From positions 3,010,001 through 3,074,000 of the forward strand of contig JAMJFZ010001657.1 in NCBI GenBank assembly GCA_026225945.1: a stretch of DNA of 64,000 nt, given 5' to 3'. The DNA comes from Cricetomys ansorgei. Taxonomy: Eukaryota; Chordata; Mammalia; Rodentia; Nesomyidae. Positions 25,515-38,931 of this stretch are shown piece by piece; the first letter of the stretch is position 1, and the number at the start of each line of letters is the position of its first letter. The notes beneath the pieces are model-generated. The model did not search any database and was not told where the DNA came from. It saw nothing but the letters and a program-made list of their open reading frames with translations. The position numbers and the translations under genes are program-made.

Positions 25515-26023
25515 TAGCAGGATGCCTTGCGAGCTCCTTCTTTTCTAAGCCTTGGAGGGACTGTGGCTATTCACAGAAGCAAAAGGAAAATAAATCTGGC
25601 AAGCTTTTTGCCTGCCCTGTGGCGAATTAGGCAACTTCCTCTGTCTTTGCAAAGACCATGAGGCCAGGTGCCCCCACCCTGACCTATGCTAATCAGACTT
25701 CCCCGCCCAGAATACCAGGACTCCACCTTCTCTGGGGAAAGTTATTTAAACAGGGAAAAGCCCTAGAATAAACTGAGTTTCGTGATCCACCAGATTCGAC
25801 TCCCTAGACTTCCTTTGCCTTGTTCTCAGAGCTGCAAGTCAACAGCCCTTGTGAGAAACCACCCAACTGACCCCTGCCTCGGGTCCACGCTTTCCTGCCA
25901 CTCAAATCCGAGCCTTCGCACTCCTGGCAGAAGAGCAGAGCCTGGATTGACGCAGGCAGGAGATCCAGCCGCTGTGGTAGACCGGGTCGGTGGTTCTTGC
26001 AGGAACCCGGGGAGAAACCAACA
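25515..26023 (+). mobile_element. Solo LTR, family 2
   Basis: GTTATTTAAACAGGGAAAAG serves as a TATA-like region and AATAAACTGAGTTTCGTGAT as the poly(A)/R region. The element ends GAGAAACCAACA at 26023. It aligns with the copy at 51945-52405 over the R-U5 half, with the same block order. The 5' border is estimated from the AGAAGCAAAAGGA motif shared with the element at 52830. Confidence 0.7.
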
Positions 26024-27289
26024 ATTGGGGACTAAATTGATCACCAAGATGACTTAAAACCCTTAGCAGCCTGGACACCACACTGGGAGATTCTACTTAA
26101 TGAAGTAGTCTATATGGTAATTAGTTTCCCACATATTTGCTTTTCTACCTTTCACCGCCCCTAGAGGCACACTGTTGTCTGCTGAAGATCCCTTTAAGCC
26201 TGACTTCTAAGCTACCTGTTTGAGAGTCCCTTTTCCTCTGAGATCCTCTCGCACATATATGAGACATACATGTTAGTAACGTCTTGTAAACGTCTTCCTC
26301 TTGTAAATCTGTGTTTTGTTATAAGAAACTTAGACAGCAGGAAAGAAGGTTAGAAGGAATGCTTTTTTTCCTCCCCTGTACTTCCTAGTTCATGTTTACT
26401 AGTAGGCCTAAATCTGCATCGCTAGATGAGAGTGTGCATGTGAGGTCCAAGCTCCAAAACCAGGAACAGAAGAGAGTCATGGGTAGCTAGAAGGTTAAGA
26501 GAATTCAAGGAGTCGTAGGCAGAAAAGAAAAACTGTACTAATCCGCACACTAGCCACTAGGCAGGCGGACACTGGCAGACAGTCAGAGGCCACAAGGTAA
26601 GCACACACACCTAGAACACAGAAGGTGAAAGCACTCACCTCTGACATCTATCTATACAGAGTCACTCAAAAGTGGCATTCCACCCGGAGTGGGTATAAAA
26701 AGATCACATGACTGTTTACTTGGGGAGCCACAGAGATCCAGTGTCATCCATTGTCTTGCCCCCCACCCTGATGTTCAGCATTGGCCATCTTGACCCGTGT
26801 CAGAAAGCCACATCAGTGCCATGTTGTCTACACACAAATTGGCCCATATGGCCTCCTCTTCCCTTCAACTACTTCTTTGATTCTTTGAGAGAGGACTTTG
26901 TGAGGCAGAGGCTATTGAGGATTGACTTGATGGCCAGGGGCCTTGGCTATGGAAATGGTTGTTTGTACAATGGCTAGTTGTTTTCTTATTTTGGATGTGC
27001 TGTTGGCTAAGGAAGTAATCTGTTTTAGATGCAGTGGAAGGTGCTTCTGGCTTCCAAACAGAACTCATATTTTCCAGATGGTAGTGGCCCAATCTAGACT
27101 GCTGGGAAGGGGCTGGAGGGTGTGGAGTTTCAAAATAACCATCGGTCCTTCTTACTATTGCCTCTGGCTTCAGTGACAGTGAGAAGCAGACCCCCAGCCT
27201 GTTCCAGCTTGTCACCCACCAAGTGGTGATGGAGCTCCTTCAAGCTGGACCCTTTCCACTCCCCAGGGTACCTATTTCACCATGCTCTG
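26024..27289. other. Intergenic, nothing recognised
   Basis: No gene, splice-bounded exon or recognisable repeat is evident. Confidence 0.55.
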
Positions 27290-27400
27290 TGGTGGTGCAG
27301 GCCTCTAAGTCCAACACTCAACACAGAGGCAGGCAGAGCCCTGTGAGTTCAAGGACAGCCCCAGACCAGCTGGGGCTACATAGTTAAGTCCTGTCTTCAA
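27290..27400 (+). repeat. B1 SINE
   Basis: GTGGTGGTGCAGGCCTC, GAGGCAGGCAGAGCC and GTGAGTTCAAGGACAGCC identify a diverged B1. Confidence 0.75.
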
Positions 27401-27947
27401 ATAGGAAACAAACAGTTCCTCCCAGTAATCATGCCATGGGGGAAACAAATAGCACTATTGATTTTTAACTTGAAGCCTGAGCTAATCCTCAACTATAATA
27501 GGAATAATTGATCCAAGGTTTGGAATGAACTAACTACCTTGAAAAAAAAGAAAAAGATTAGCTGACGCCACCCTTTAGAACCCAAGGACTTGGAATGGAT
27601 TGCCCCCCAACCACAATTCATTGGCAGAATTTGGAAAATGAGCACTGACTCCATGGAATTCACTAACATTACCATTTAAAGAAGTGGCCTAAGGTATAGG
27701 AGCTTAGAAATGCAGACGTGGCGCTTGTGTGTAGACTCTGGCACGGGGCAGTGGAAAATTCTCTGCAGTGGGGAAGCAGAAGATAAGAGCTTTCTCTGAG
27801 TAGGCCACTGGCCGGATGTGTCCTTGGGCAAGCTTCTTAGCCTGTTCGGGACTCACATTTCTGTGCTGGTAAGAGGAAGGACTGGAATTAGATGATATCT
27901 CTGTTCTCTTCCAGGTCCACTATTTTATTACCTCAAAACCTCTTCAC

Positions 27948-28115
27948 CTGCCAACGAGATGGCTCGGCAGCTAAAAGTACTTGCCGAACAGCTTGATGAC
28001 CTGAATTTAATCCCCAGAACCCACATGGTGGATGGATGGGGAGAACCGACTCACAAAGTTGTTCTCTGAGCAATACATACTCTCTTTCCCTCCCCCACCA
28101 CACACACATAAAAAA
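27948..28115 (+). repeat. B3-like SINE
   Basis: AACGAGATGGCTCGGCAGC, CCCAGAACCCACATGGTGG and a short CA tail near 28100. Confidence 0.7.
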
Positions 28116-31100
28116 CAAAAAATAAAAAAAAATCCACAAATATGACCACAAACAATAACCACAACAATGATGGTAACAACACAGCAACAACAAGAAACAG
28201 CAACAGCAGAAAACAAGCACCCCACTCCCTCAATACCAGGACCTCTTTCGTCCTGGGTTCCCCACTGTAGGCCATCCGTCCCGTCCAGTGTATGTGAGAG
28301 AACTGCGCATACCGTTAGCTGTCTGTCACTTGGGGCCTCAGCCCCACTCTGCTTGGTCTCTTTGGCAGTAGCACAGGTGTTGGCGCATGCGGAGCCCCTG
28401 TAAATGCCGATGGGATGAGTGAATGGAAGCTCACCCCTGGCTCCTTAGCCTCACTCATTAGAACCTCACGTGTTGGTCATGGCTAAAGGACATGGTTTTC
28501 TTGATTGCACTTCCAGCTACGGTCCCGTTTCCTCTTCAAAGCCAAATCCCAAGCGAGATAATCTGCCCACTCCATTTCCTTCCTTATTCCCCTTCCCTGA
28601 CCAGCACACTCCAATCCATCTCCCTACTCAGGAACAGAGATAAACCAAAGCTCACCAGACTTCTATGTTGGTAAACTGAAGAACTCTCCCTGGGGCCAGG
28701 ATTAAGCTTCGTCAGGGAGGATCGAATGCTATTCATCATATTAAGGTTTGTTGAACATTTTCATAAGTATTTCTCTAGAAGCATCTTTGATGTTTTTCTT
28801 TGAATGAAACGGTCAAAACACGACAGCCATTGATGCCTGAAAGCCTTAACCAGGGAGCTATTCTGAGAGAACTGGCCTCCAGCTGCAAGGGACATTGTCA
28901 CTAGGGCTGTTGAAAAGGACTTCCTCTTTGGAGGGCCTTGTGCCAGTCACTGCCTGCACTAGTGCCAGGAGCCCTCATCCCAACTAAGACAAACCTGGAG
29001 CGAGTTTACATGAGTCTGCTGGTGGCCGCTCTGGACCTTGCAGAGACCATTCTCCTCGTGACTCAGCTAAAACCTTGTGACGGAGAGATGAGAGAGCTTG
29101 GAAGCTGTGTCACCATATTTGGAGACCTGTGTAACTGGGTTGCTTAGCTCACTTTCTGAGTCAGCCTAGAGACACTCACGTGCTGCCCCGTGGTATGGAA
29201 ACAGCACAGGGGCCATTTCTTTACCCACTTGTGATTTTTGTCATAAGTAGGACAGGCCGAGCTGGTAACACGAAGAGTAGACGGACAAGGGGTGAGTTGC
29301 AGAAGTGACTGCAGCCCCTGCTTCAGTGGTAGTGTCACTGGGAATTTGGGGAGTCCTGGTGGAGTTGCCACATGTTACCATAGAAGCCAGTGTCCCTTTA
29401 TGAAATTCTTAATCTCATTACTCAAGGAATTGAAAAAACAGACTCAGAAGAAAGCTTGAAGGTAATTGAATCAGAGTTTAGGAGAAAAATACCAGGGGCA
29501 GATGAGCTATCTCGGCAGCTGCTTGGAAGAGGAAGAAACACAATACCCACGTTGTTTGCAGCAAGCCAGCATGGAGGTCAGACACATGGTGAACCGGCAG
29601 CCACATGGCAAGGAGGGGCAACGCTAGAGAAAGCAAAGTCTGGAGTGTTGGGGAAGGCTGTGTAGGCTCTGGCTACTATCCAGAAGAAAAATGTAGAAGA
29701 GAAGTCAGAAAAAAGAAAAAATGAAAAAGTTACTGTTTCTGAGGCAGACCCAATGCAACCCCGTGGCAGTCCCAGAAAGGTCACGCAGAGGTCAGGATCC
29801 TAGAGGAAGGGGAAGCACATTATCTCATTAAAGGGATGATTATTCCTCCTTTCTCTTCAGCGTGCTCTAAGGTAGGTCCACCCTCCTGACTGACCGTTGG
29901 AACTTGAGGAAACAATGGCAGGTCTCCACCCAGAGGTAGACTCCATTCTTAACTGTACCAGTAGCCACAGAAACTGCAATGGCTGCAGTTCTAGCCACAA
30001 GGAGGTGGCTGGGGGTGGCCGTGGTGGCGAGCAGAGAAGGCTAAGTGTGCCGTGCTGGGGATGACAAAGGCTGTGGAAGATCAGAACGAGAAAGGCAGTC
30101 TGAGACTGCAGAAGTCAGAAGGCTGTAAGGATCCAAAGTCACAACAGAGTGTGAGCCCTGGATTCTGGAGGAATCCCAGGGAGCTGCCAAGCCTTGGAGG
30201 CCAGGGGGTCCTGACACCCAAGGTTAGGAGCTGTAGCTGGCTGGCACAATCTGCTCTTGACTGCTGCTGCCATTGTCAAGTGCCAGTCACCCATTGGTAA
30301 CTAAAGCCCAGATCCATAAGCCTTCTGAGTACCTAGACATAAGTCTCTAGTTCCCATGAGCCTTTGGCACTCAAGGGCCCAGTGCTACAAAAGCTACTTG
30401 TTGCTTGTAGTGCTATCCGTCCAAGTAGGGACAAAAGGGCCCTGGCCAGAGCACGGCTGATACAGCCACCATTTAACCCTGTTGTCCACCTTTCCCTGTG
30501 TGCGGCATGCTCATGGGGCCTTCGTTCATATCCGTTTTTCTTCCAACCCTCACCGCAGCTAATCCCTAGCGTCTTTTGCAGCTCCCACTCCCTACAAGCT
30601 TCTGAAACACCTCAGAGTCTAGCTCCATGAACACTTTTTCTGTATAGTCGGGGAATGAACAAGAGTCATACTTTGCATTTTAAATGAGTGAGTTTATTAA
30701 ATATCCTGAAAGCTAAAAAAAAAAAAAAAGTAGCGAAGAGAGAGAGAGATGTCATCATCAAATCAGACACCCAGAACATCCATCAGAAATCAATCAAAGA
30801 AGCCCAGTAAGGCAGCCAGCTGGAGTGCCTAATGGAGTCCCAGGCAGTGTCCCCTTGGAAGAGGCTTCTAGTAAAAGATGAAACAGAATCAGAGATGCTA
30901 TCATCCGATCAACTTGCAGAAACCTGCTAGGGAAACTGAGGTAGTTAGCTGGAGTTCCCATCTGAGCTTTCTCCCCACGGCTGAACTGCAGCCTCTGTTT
31001 CTTGCTTAGGAACCTGTGATTCACCTCCTCGATGTTTTTAAGGACACAATGCTTTTACTCTTGGGATGTTTTGCTCTTCTCTTCCCTCCCTGTTCAGGGA

Positions 31101-31449
31101 GTTCAGGGTGCCAGCCTTTCTCCAGATAAGGGGTCTTGAAGGACACTTAAAATACACCCTTGGGTCTGAAATGGGGCAGGGGTGATCCTACTTCCAGAGC
31201 TGGCTTCTCAGGCTTCAAACAATGCATGGCACCTTGTTGCTGCACCCTTTGGAGGGGAGAAACTGCATCCTCACGTGATGCAGGGGTGAGACCTGGGAAG
31301 ATAAAAGGTGATACGCACGGCACCGGTGTACTCACTCAGTAGGAGAGAGAGAGGACAACCTCCCTCCTTAAGCCTTCTGTTCCATGGTGCTGCTGTTACC
31401 TCTGCTATTGCTTACTGTTGCATCTTTCTTAATTTTTTTTTAAACTATG
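28116..31449. other. Intergenic, mostly unique sequence
   Basis: This contains A-rich and ACA-rich simple sequence at 28116-28220 and a short A run with GA repeat at 30716-30750. I see no supportable gene; the open frames are short and lack context. Confidence 0.55.
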
Positions 31450-31550
31450 AAGCAGGTTCCCATCTCTTCACTGTACAGACTGGCCTAAAACTCAGCCTTT
31501 TAGGCATTGAGATTACAGATGTGAGCCAGAACCTATTCATCTCTATCTCT

Positions 31551-31586
<36 letters not shown>

Positions 31587-31612
31587 CCTCCCTTCCTCTC
31601 CCCCCCCCTTCT
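31450..31612 (-). repeat. B1 fragment and (TC)n tract
   Basis: An antisense B1 piece (ACTGGCCTAAAACTCAG, GAGATTACAGATGTGAGCC) at 31480-31535 is followed by a pyrimidine run at 31555-31612 that joins the L1 3' end. Confidence 0.7.
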
Positions 31613-32200
31613 CTCTGAAAATAGATCCTTCTCTCCTACAATACATCCCGACCACAGTTTCCCCTCTTCCCAACCCCCCTCACCTCCCCCAGGTCCACTC
31701 CCCCTCCATTTCCCTTTCAGAGAAAAGCAGACCTCCAAGAGACATCAGCCAAACACAACACAAGATACAACAGACAAAGCACAAACCCTCATATCGAGCC
31801 TGGACGAGGCAGCCCAGTAGGAAGGAAAGGGTCCTAAGATCAGGCGAAAAGAGTCAGTGACACCCCCACTCCCATTGTTAGGAGTCCCACAAAAACACCA
31901 AGCTAACCACCCTGACATATACACAGAGGACCTGGTGCAGACCCATGCAGGCTCCCTGCTTGCTACTTCAGTCTCGGTAAGCTCACTTGAGCTCTGCTTA
32001 GTTGATTCAGTGAGCCATGTTCTGGTATCCGAGATCTCCTCTGGCTCCTACGATCTTTTCTCCCCCTCTTCCACGGGGTTCCCGGAGCTCCAAGGGGAGG
32101 GACCAAAATGGAGACCTCCAATTTTAGACTCTCTCTCTACTACATAACGTCTCGCTGTGGGTCTCCGCACCTAAAAGCATCTCTCTTAATACTGCTGATT
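31612..32200 (-). mobile_element. L1 3' region, antisense
   Basis: Read on the minus strand, it ends with GGGAAACTGTGGTCGGGATG and ATTGTAGGAGAGAAG, the familiar rodent L1 3'UTR end. It is preceded by GAGGTCTGCTTTTCTCTG and the AGTCCCACAAAAACACCAAG block (plus strand). It is truncated and non-coding; the inner border near 32200 is uncertain. Confidence 0.75.
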
Positions 32201-33605
32201 AGAGAAGTTTCACCATGAGTTTGGGAGGACACAACAATCTCTCTCTTCCGTGCTCTCTTTTCTTAGCCTACTGAATCTGGTGTTCCCAGTATGTGTGTGA
32301 AGGAACTCCATGTGTGGAGCAGGACAGCCTACCAGAAGCCACACCACCCAGAAGAACACCAACTCTTCCTCCCAAAACAACCAGCAAAGCCAGAAGCGTC
32401 TCTGCTTCGTGAGCCCTCCCCGATTCACACTGGGATTTTGACAGCCCATGTCTTCTTGAGACTCGAAGCTTCTGGGTTTCTCCTCAGATACACAGCATTA
32501 GGCTTGCTCGTATTCTTCCGGAGAGGAGAGCTATTTTTGCAGGGTTCGCTCTGCCAGACTCTTTTCCTGACCACACCCATCTGCTAGGGTCCACTAGCTC
32601 TGTGTGTCATCACTCTCTTGTTCTCTACACTGCTCTCGAGTAGAAACCTCGTCAAGGTCTGATCCAACAATGTGGGGCCCCTTGCAAGAGTAATTTTCGA
32701 TGCCAGTGGTTTATTCTGACAGTGAGAATGCTCTTCTTAGCTCCTTCCCTGATTCTCTCTGGTAACCTAACCGATGAAACCAACACGCTCACGTTAATTA
32801 CGTTCACCCCAGGCCTCCATTGCTGCTGGGGCCTTAACCTCCCTACATTCTGTTTTGAATTAAGTTGGGTCCTCTGAGGCAAAGCTTGGAACTTTCTGTC
32901 TCTCCTTTTAACGAAATCTCTAAGCCACAACCCTGGAGCTGCAGCTGTGGAAGTAAGTGGCCTGCTTCTCTTGTGAGTAGCACCTTGCTCTGAGCCAAGG
33001 ACAGGGCAGAAGTGTTAGCCTCTGGTGTCCTTGGCTTGTCTCCCATCCTGAAACCTCCTCCCTATAGACAAGCTGGGGCCCAGATGACTGGAGCCTTCGC
33101 ATTCGGTGTATTCAGTGGATGCTGGGTAAAGGGGAGAACAGTCTTGCTGTGCTCGCCTGGACTTCAACATATAGCTGAGAAGCTATCAAGTGTGGAGTTT
33201 CTGACCGTGAACTGGGAGTGGAGTGGCTGGGAACAGTGGTTCAATGCCACAGGCTCCCACTATTCTAACCAAGTTTCACTGGTTTTTCTTAAATAAATTC
33301 TCCTTCATTTGCTGTATGCCCTTAGGATAATTCCCAGAGCCTACATTCTGGGTTTTACTCATGAATTTCACCAGTATGTTTGCTTGGTTGGAAACTGTGG
33401 CACTCCTCAACTGTCACCAAGTAAGCAGGAACCACAGTGTTTGTTGTTTTAAGCTAATAAGAGTGTGGCCCTTTGCTTTGTGGCACAGAAAAGTATTGTG
33501 CGGAGAGCAAGAGCCCCCATAGAATTAAAGAAACAATGATACAAGCAAGTGTGGGAATAAATTGATAAGTAGGTTAAGCTGAAAATGATAATACCTAACA
33601 ATCAA
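32201..33605. other. Intergenic, uncertain repeat content
   Basis: 32201-32640 may continue the L1 fragment. TTAAATAAATTCTCC near 33288 resembles an LTR poly(A) region, but I could not define an element. Confidence 0.4.
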
Positions 33606-33802
33606 CGGGGCTGTGGATGTAGCTCAGTGCCTGCCTGGTGAACACAGAACCCTGGGCACCATCTCCAGCACGGTATAAACTGAGCATGGTGGCACACCCC
33701 TGTAATCCCAGTGCTCGGAGGTGGAAACACAAGGACCAGGAGTTCAAGGTCATCCTCTGCTACACAATGAGCCCGGGCTACTACATGAGATTGTGTATCA
33801 AA
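33606..33802 (+). repeat. B4 SINE (ID-B1 composite)
   Basis: An ID-like head (GGGGCTGTGGATGTAGCTCA) is joined to a B1-like half (GAGCATGGTGGCACACCCC, GAGTTCAAGGTCATCC). Confidence 0.85.
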
Positions 33803-33934
33803 AAGAGGAAAAACAAATACTGACTGTCTTATTTTCAAAGTGAAATACTTTAAAATATGATTTTAGAGGGAAGTGAAGTCAATACTGAAAACACTACCAC
33901 CTCTTGGGAGTAGACATGAATTATAGGCAAATGT

Positions 33935-34290
33935 ATTGCATTTGTTGCATTCCTTACTTTTGCTATGATGCAATACCTGGCAGGAACAACTTAAGAAAGG
34001 GAAGGTTTATACTGGCTCACGGTTTCAGGAGGTCAGAGTCCATCATGACAGGGAAAGCAAAGCAAAGCATCTCAGTCCTTGGTAAAATGTGTGGCAGTAG
34101 CTTGTTCACATGGCCACTGACCAGTAGGCAGAGAAAACAGGCTGGAACTGGAAGCAGACAGAACCTTCAGAGGCATACCATAAGTGACCTACCTTGGCCA
34201 GCTGGACACTATCATGTAAAGGTTCTACACCCTCCAAAATAACTTCCTGAGGTAGGAAGCAAATACTTAAAACACTCCACCCCTGGCTCC
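33935..34290 (-). mobile_element. MaLR-like solo LTR, antisense
   Basis: TTTGCTATGATGCAATACC, AGGTTTATACTGGCTCACG and a terminal ACTTAAAACACTCCACC follow the antisense MaLR-like order. Confidence 0.6.
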
Positions 34291-34351
34291 AAAAGATCCG
34301 GGGCCATCCCATAATGCAAAATACATTTAGTCCAACTTAAAAAGTCCCCAT

Positions 34352-34478
34352 AGTGGGGCTAGAGAGATGGCTCAGGAGTTTAGAGCACTTACTGCTCTTA
34401 CATAGTACCAGGGTTCAGTTCCCAGCACCCATGCCAGGTGAATCACAACCGTTTGTGACTCCAGATCCAGGGGATCTG

Positions 34479-34513
<35 letters not shown>

Positions 34514-34515
34514 TA
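34352..34515 (+). repeat. B3 SINE with (CA)n
   Basis: GGGGCTAGAGAGATGGCTCA is a good B2/B3 head. CAGTTCCCAGCACCC and a CA run at 34483-34511 follow. Confidence 0.85.
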
Positions 34516-35157
34516 AAATATAATAATTTTTTTAATCCCCTGAGTCTTAACAGTCCCAACACTGTTCAAAAGTCCCAAATTCCAAGAGTTAACTGAGAGT
34601 CCAGGCAATCTCTTAGCTGTGGGCCCTGTACATTAAAAAAGGAAGCTACGTAATTCCAGTATGCAGTAGTCTAGAGTAAACATCCAACTCCAAAAGGGAA
34701 GTAAAAGAGAATAGCAAGGGAACTTTGGACCAAGGCAAGACTTAAACCCAGCATGGAAAACACTGGATCTTGTAGCTACAGCCCAGGATCTGGGCATGTG
34801 ATGGCATCACCTGAGCGTCAACAGGCTGGAGCAGGTGCTCCTTATTCAGCCAACTCTTCTTGGTGCCTGCAGCTTTCCTCAGCAGATACCCTGTATTCCT
34901 GACATCTCTGACATCCCATGGTCTCGATTACAGCTCAGATGCACCCTAAAAAACTCATATGTAGTCTATTTAGGGGTTCAATGCAAACAATTGAACATCA
35001 CTATACATTGCCTGGCCACACAGACTTTGCTCCTTGAATCTTGGTGAAAGCTTCCACAACCAGATGAGTCTGGCATCCTGCTCACCTGCAAAGCAGAGCC
35101 ACGTGGATAATGCCAAGCTATGCTGCCAACTTCATCAACAGCCAGCCTCCACTTTTA

Positions 35158-35293
35158 TTTTTGTTTTGAAACAGGGTTTTCCTTGTGCCTGCAACTCACC
35201 ATGTGAAACAGGCTGGCTTCAAACTCACAGAGATTTGCCTGCCTCTTCCTTCCAAGTGCTGGGATGAAAAGCATGTGCCACCATGCCTGGCAC
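35158..35293 (-). repeat. B1 SINE, antisense
   Basis: TTTTGAAACAGGGTTTTCC, CTTCAAACTCACAGAG and CCAAGTGCTGGGATGAAAAG. Confidence 0.85.
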
Positions 35294-35407
35294 AGAACCC
35301 CTTTTATAACAGCTTTGATCAGTGACCTCCAAGTGCCTAGGTGATAGAAAGAGGAAAAATGATTTTCCAGATCCTTTCCATCTCGATGGACTAGGGCTGC
35401 CTCTTTT

Positions 35408-35564
35408 CAGACACTCTCCCTTTTCTTTTCTTTTTTCTTTTCCTTTCTCTTCTTTTCTTTTTCTCTTCTCTTCTCTCTCCTTTTCTTTGCCTTGCTGAGG
35501 ATTAGACCCAGGGGCTTACAAGTGCTGGGCAAATGCTGCACCACTCAGCTACATCTCTAATCCA
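35408..35564 (-). repeat. Pyrimidine tract plus ID element, antisense
   Basis: A TTTTC-rich tract at 35408-35480 (the antisense A-rich tail) precedes AGGATTAGACCCAGGGGC and CACTCAGCTACATCTC, the reverse complement of an ID SINE. Confidence 0.7.
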
Positions 35565-36189
35565 GATACTATCTTCTCCAGAGAAGATCTTCCAAATGCA
35601 TTTGCATTTTGACACCTGTGTCCCTCCAGGCATTTTCCGGTTTCCTGGTGCAATATGCAGCTTCTCTTTATAGTACTAATCCTAATGACAGTCCCCTTAT
35701 ACCTGCAACTTTAACTGTGCCTGTGCTCCTTTCCTCATCAAGCTGCAAGCCTTTACATCTTCTTGCTCACTATAAACCTGGCTAAAAGCAGACAGCAGTT
35801 ACCATTCCACCACAGTCGACATGCACACTACCTTGCTATGCTCTGCCAGATTAACGGATTCATTACTTTTAATTCAGCTCACTCAAAATTTAAGGACATG
35901 GAAAAAATACAGCCAGCTTTATTTTTTTGTTGTTGTTGCCAGGATGTAACACAATTATCCTCTAACTTGATTCCTGATAGAGCCTCTATTCCTATCTGAA
36001 CCTCATGAACAATTTTACTACTTGTATTTCCAGTGGCAGCCTGGTCTTCTGCACTTCCACGAGAATGGTTCTTTAAGAAGCTCTGAGTCTAGTCCCCTAG
36101 GGCTTCTCTCACATTCCTCCTACAGTCCAGTTCCAACGCCTAAAGACCAGATGGTTAAGTTTATCACAGCAGTGACATCACTCCTTGGC

Positions 36190-36565
36190 ACTATTTTCTG
36201 CATCCTTTTCTTTTCCCATCACCATGACAAAACATCAGTCAGAAACAACTCAAGAACAGAAAGATTTATTTGGGCTCATGTTTTCGGAGAGTCACAGTCC
36301 TTCATAGAGAGAAAGGCAAAATAGGGTGTTTGGTTCATTGCAGTGAGGGCATATGACAGCAGCTTGTTAACATGGCTGTAGATGAAAAGGCAGAGAAAAT
36401 AGGCCAGAATCAAATGAAAGTATAACTTTGAAAGCATACTCATTAAGACCTACTTCTGTCGGCCAGGCTCTATCACCCTCCTCCTCTACAGCACACAGAC
36501 TCCAAAACAGAACTGTAAGCCTAGGGACTAAACCATCAAAACATGAACCTGCAGGGACTCTTCAG
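36190..36565 (-). mobile_element. MaLR-like solo LTR, antisense
   Basis: CCCATCACCATGACAAAAC, AAAGATTTATTTGGGCTC and a CATCAAAACATGAACCTGC end. Confidence 0.6.
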
Positions 36566-37867
36566 ATTCCGTGATATACAGATATACAGATTTTAGAAGG
36601 TGAAGCCAGCCAAGTTAAATGAGCCAAGTTAAACATTTCGGAAGAAGCCAAGACTTAATTCCTGTAATCCATAAAATATCAAAACATTCAATGGATATTC
36701 ACTTTACAAAAATATTCAATAAATACTCCTTAAACTAGACAGACACCCTGGTGTATTTACATTGTCATATTTAAATAGTTGCCAAAGAAACTTAGTGAAA
36801 TAGAGGAATTTCTCCTGTAGGAGAGATAAGAGCGTATATACTCTTGACATTTAGCCATGCGTGCAGATTAAGCATGTCTGAAATCAAAATAAATTGAATG
36901 GGGAAGTAGGACTTACATAACAGTTTCCAGAGTGCTGTAAACTATGGGATACTCATAATCTTTAGAAATATGATTTGAGACTAGATCCCAGGATGCTTTT
37001 TGGCTAGCAACATCTCACTGAGAAGTTCTACTCTTGAAGAACACAGCAGCTGGGCTGGACTTCATCCAGCTTAGGCTAACATCTCTGTAAGTCTTCCTAC
37101 ATCTAATAAAGTCTCTGGGGGGTTCTTACCATGATTAAATGCTAGCAGTGGCCTTGCCAAAGCCACTTAGCAGAGAACTGGCACAGCAGGTTTCCAGTAA
37201 CTGAGTGGCCACAGGCAATCAGAGCAAAGAGCAGAATCAAGTTCTATGGAAAATACATTGCATTTGAAAAAAAGAGCCTGCTCTTTCTGGTGTGACCGGT
37301 CCTGCGGTCAAGGCATCCCCCATGTGAGGCTCACTGGAGGTAAACAGTATGTCACTGGTGTGTCGTTTTCCATCTCTAATTCCATGTTGCTCCTCCAAAG
37401 AATTTTAAGGGGTTTATTTTCTCTTCCTCCTTTCCTCTTTGTAAGGGAAATCAAGTCATCCACAAATTACTTGAAGTAGGAGGATCCATGGGGCAAAGAA
37501 AAATATCTTCCAAAACAGATAATGTCAAGTCTTAAAACTTTCCTTAGACTGTAATAGAAATAGATCACCATCCTAGAAAGATCTCCTCTAGCATTTAGAG
37601 TGGGGAGGCAAGATCAGATCCTAATCAAGCCAGAATCCTGGTTATGGTGTTCCGTGCTTCATGGGGTAGAATGGCCCTTTCATGAAATTCTCTTCCTGCT
37701 TGAGAAGGCCCATCTGCCTTAGAGTCAGGATGTCCCCGGGGTTTTGCACTGTGGGGGCTTCGGTTGTGGTTTACAGCTGGCCAAACCTAATAGTACCTAC
37801 GAATCAGAACTGTTGGTATAGTTTTGGTAACCAGTCAGTCCACATCAAAGTCAGCAACAACAACTTG

Positions 37868-38165
37868 TGTTGATCCAGTTTCTGTTGTTGTTACACAGCA
37901 TCCGAGTCTGGATAGTTGCGTTTGTTAGGCTCACAGTTCAGGAGGTTTGAGAGCATGGAATGAATTCTGCTTAGCTCTGGTGTGAGATCCCAGAAAATCA
38001 CACCACCACCATGTCCGCTCAGACAAGAGTGGCAAATGGTATGGGCAGAAGAGGCATTCTGAAGAGGTGCTAAGTTCTCTTATAACAACCCACTCCCGCA
38101 GGAACTAATCTGTTCCAGGAGACGTTCATTAATCCTGTCTAAGGGTTGACCCCCTAAGACCTAGT
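37868..38165 (-). mobile_element. Old MaLR-like LTR, antisense, partial
   Basis: GTTTGTTAGGCTCACAGTTC, CAGGAACTAATCTGTTCC and GGTTGACCCCCTAAGACC. It abuts the better preserved copy at 38173. Confidence 0.45.
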
Positions 38166-38172
38166 TACCTTC

Positions 38173-38525
38173 TGTATTAGTTACTTTTCTAACATTGAAG
38201 CAAAACACTGCAACCAAGGCAAATTATAGAAAGGAAGGGTTTATTTGGGGTTTAAGCTTCCAGAGGGATAAGATTCCATCACCATCGAGGTGGAGAAGCA
38301 CACCTGAGCGTGGCAGCAAGAACAGCTGAGAACTCACATCTCCAGCCACAGGCAGCAGCTCGCACACTACGTGAGTAGCACGTGGCTTTTGAAACTTCAA
38401 ACCCATTCCCAGTGACATTCTTCCTTAGGGAAGGCCACACCCCCTAAACCTACCCAAACGGTATCACCAACTGGAGACCAAGTATTCAGGTGTCCCAGAA
38501 TATGAAAGATATCTCATTCACATCA
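38173..38525 (-). mobile_element. MaLR-like solo LTR, antisense
   Basis: TGTATTAGTTACTTTTCTA, AAGGGTTTATTTGGGG and a terminal AGTATTCAGGTGTCCC region. Confidence 0.65.
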
Positions 38526-38931
38526 TCACACCTTCCATAATGAGATTCTGTCATCTCAGCACTGCAAAGCTAGGGTGGGGAGCGATACTCCTAGCACACA
38601 AACCTTTGATGGAGACCCAATTAAATCAAACCAAACTTCAGCAAGAGACTAATTCTGACAGAATCAGAAAGCCCAGATCAATGCATGAGTGTCGAATCTA
38701 GAGGTGTTTAGAACAACACAGGCTTGGGATCTAAAAACCCTAGTAATGAGATTATCGAGGAACACGAGGCCAAGGTGAGGATAAGGGTGAAAGGAGACAC
38801 GCCAGGAACAATTTGTTCCAGCTGAGCCATTTCATCTCAAGCAAGCTCAAGAGAGCTTGGTTCTTTCCCATCAATATTTAACTAAGTAGTAATAAAGCAC
38901 ACACTTGGATTATGACTATCAAGATGAGGCT
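38526..38931. other. Intergenic, nothing recognised
   Basis: I see no gene or clear repeat. Confidence 0.5.

Noticed and set aside
31308..31820. 170-codon plus-strand frame
   Set aside because: It crosses a B1 fragment, a TC repeat and antisense L1 3'UTR.
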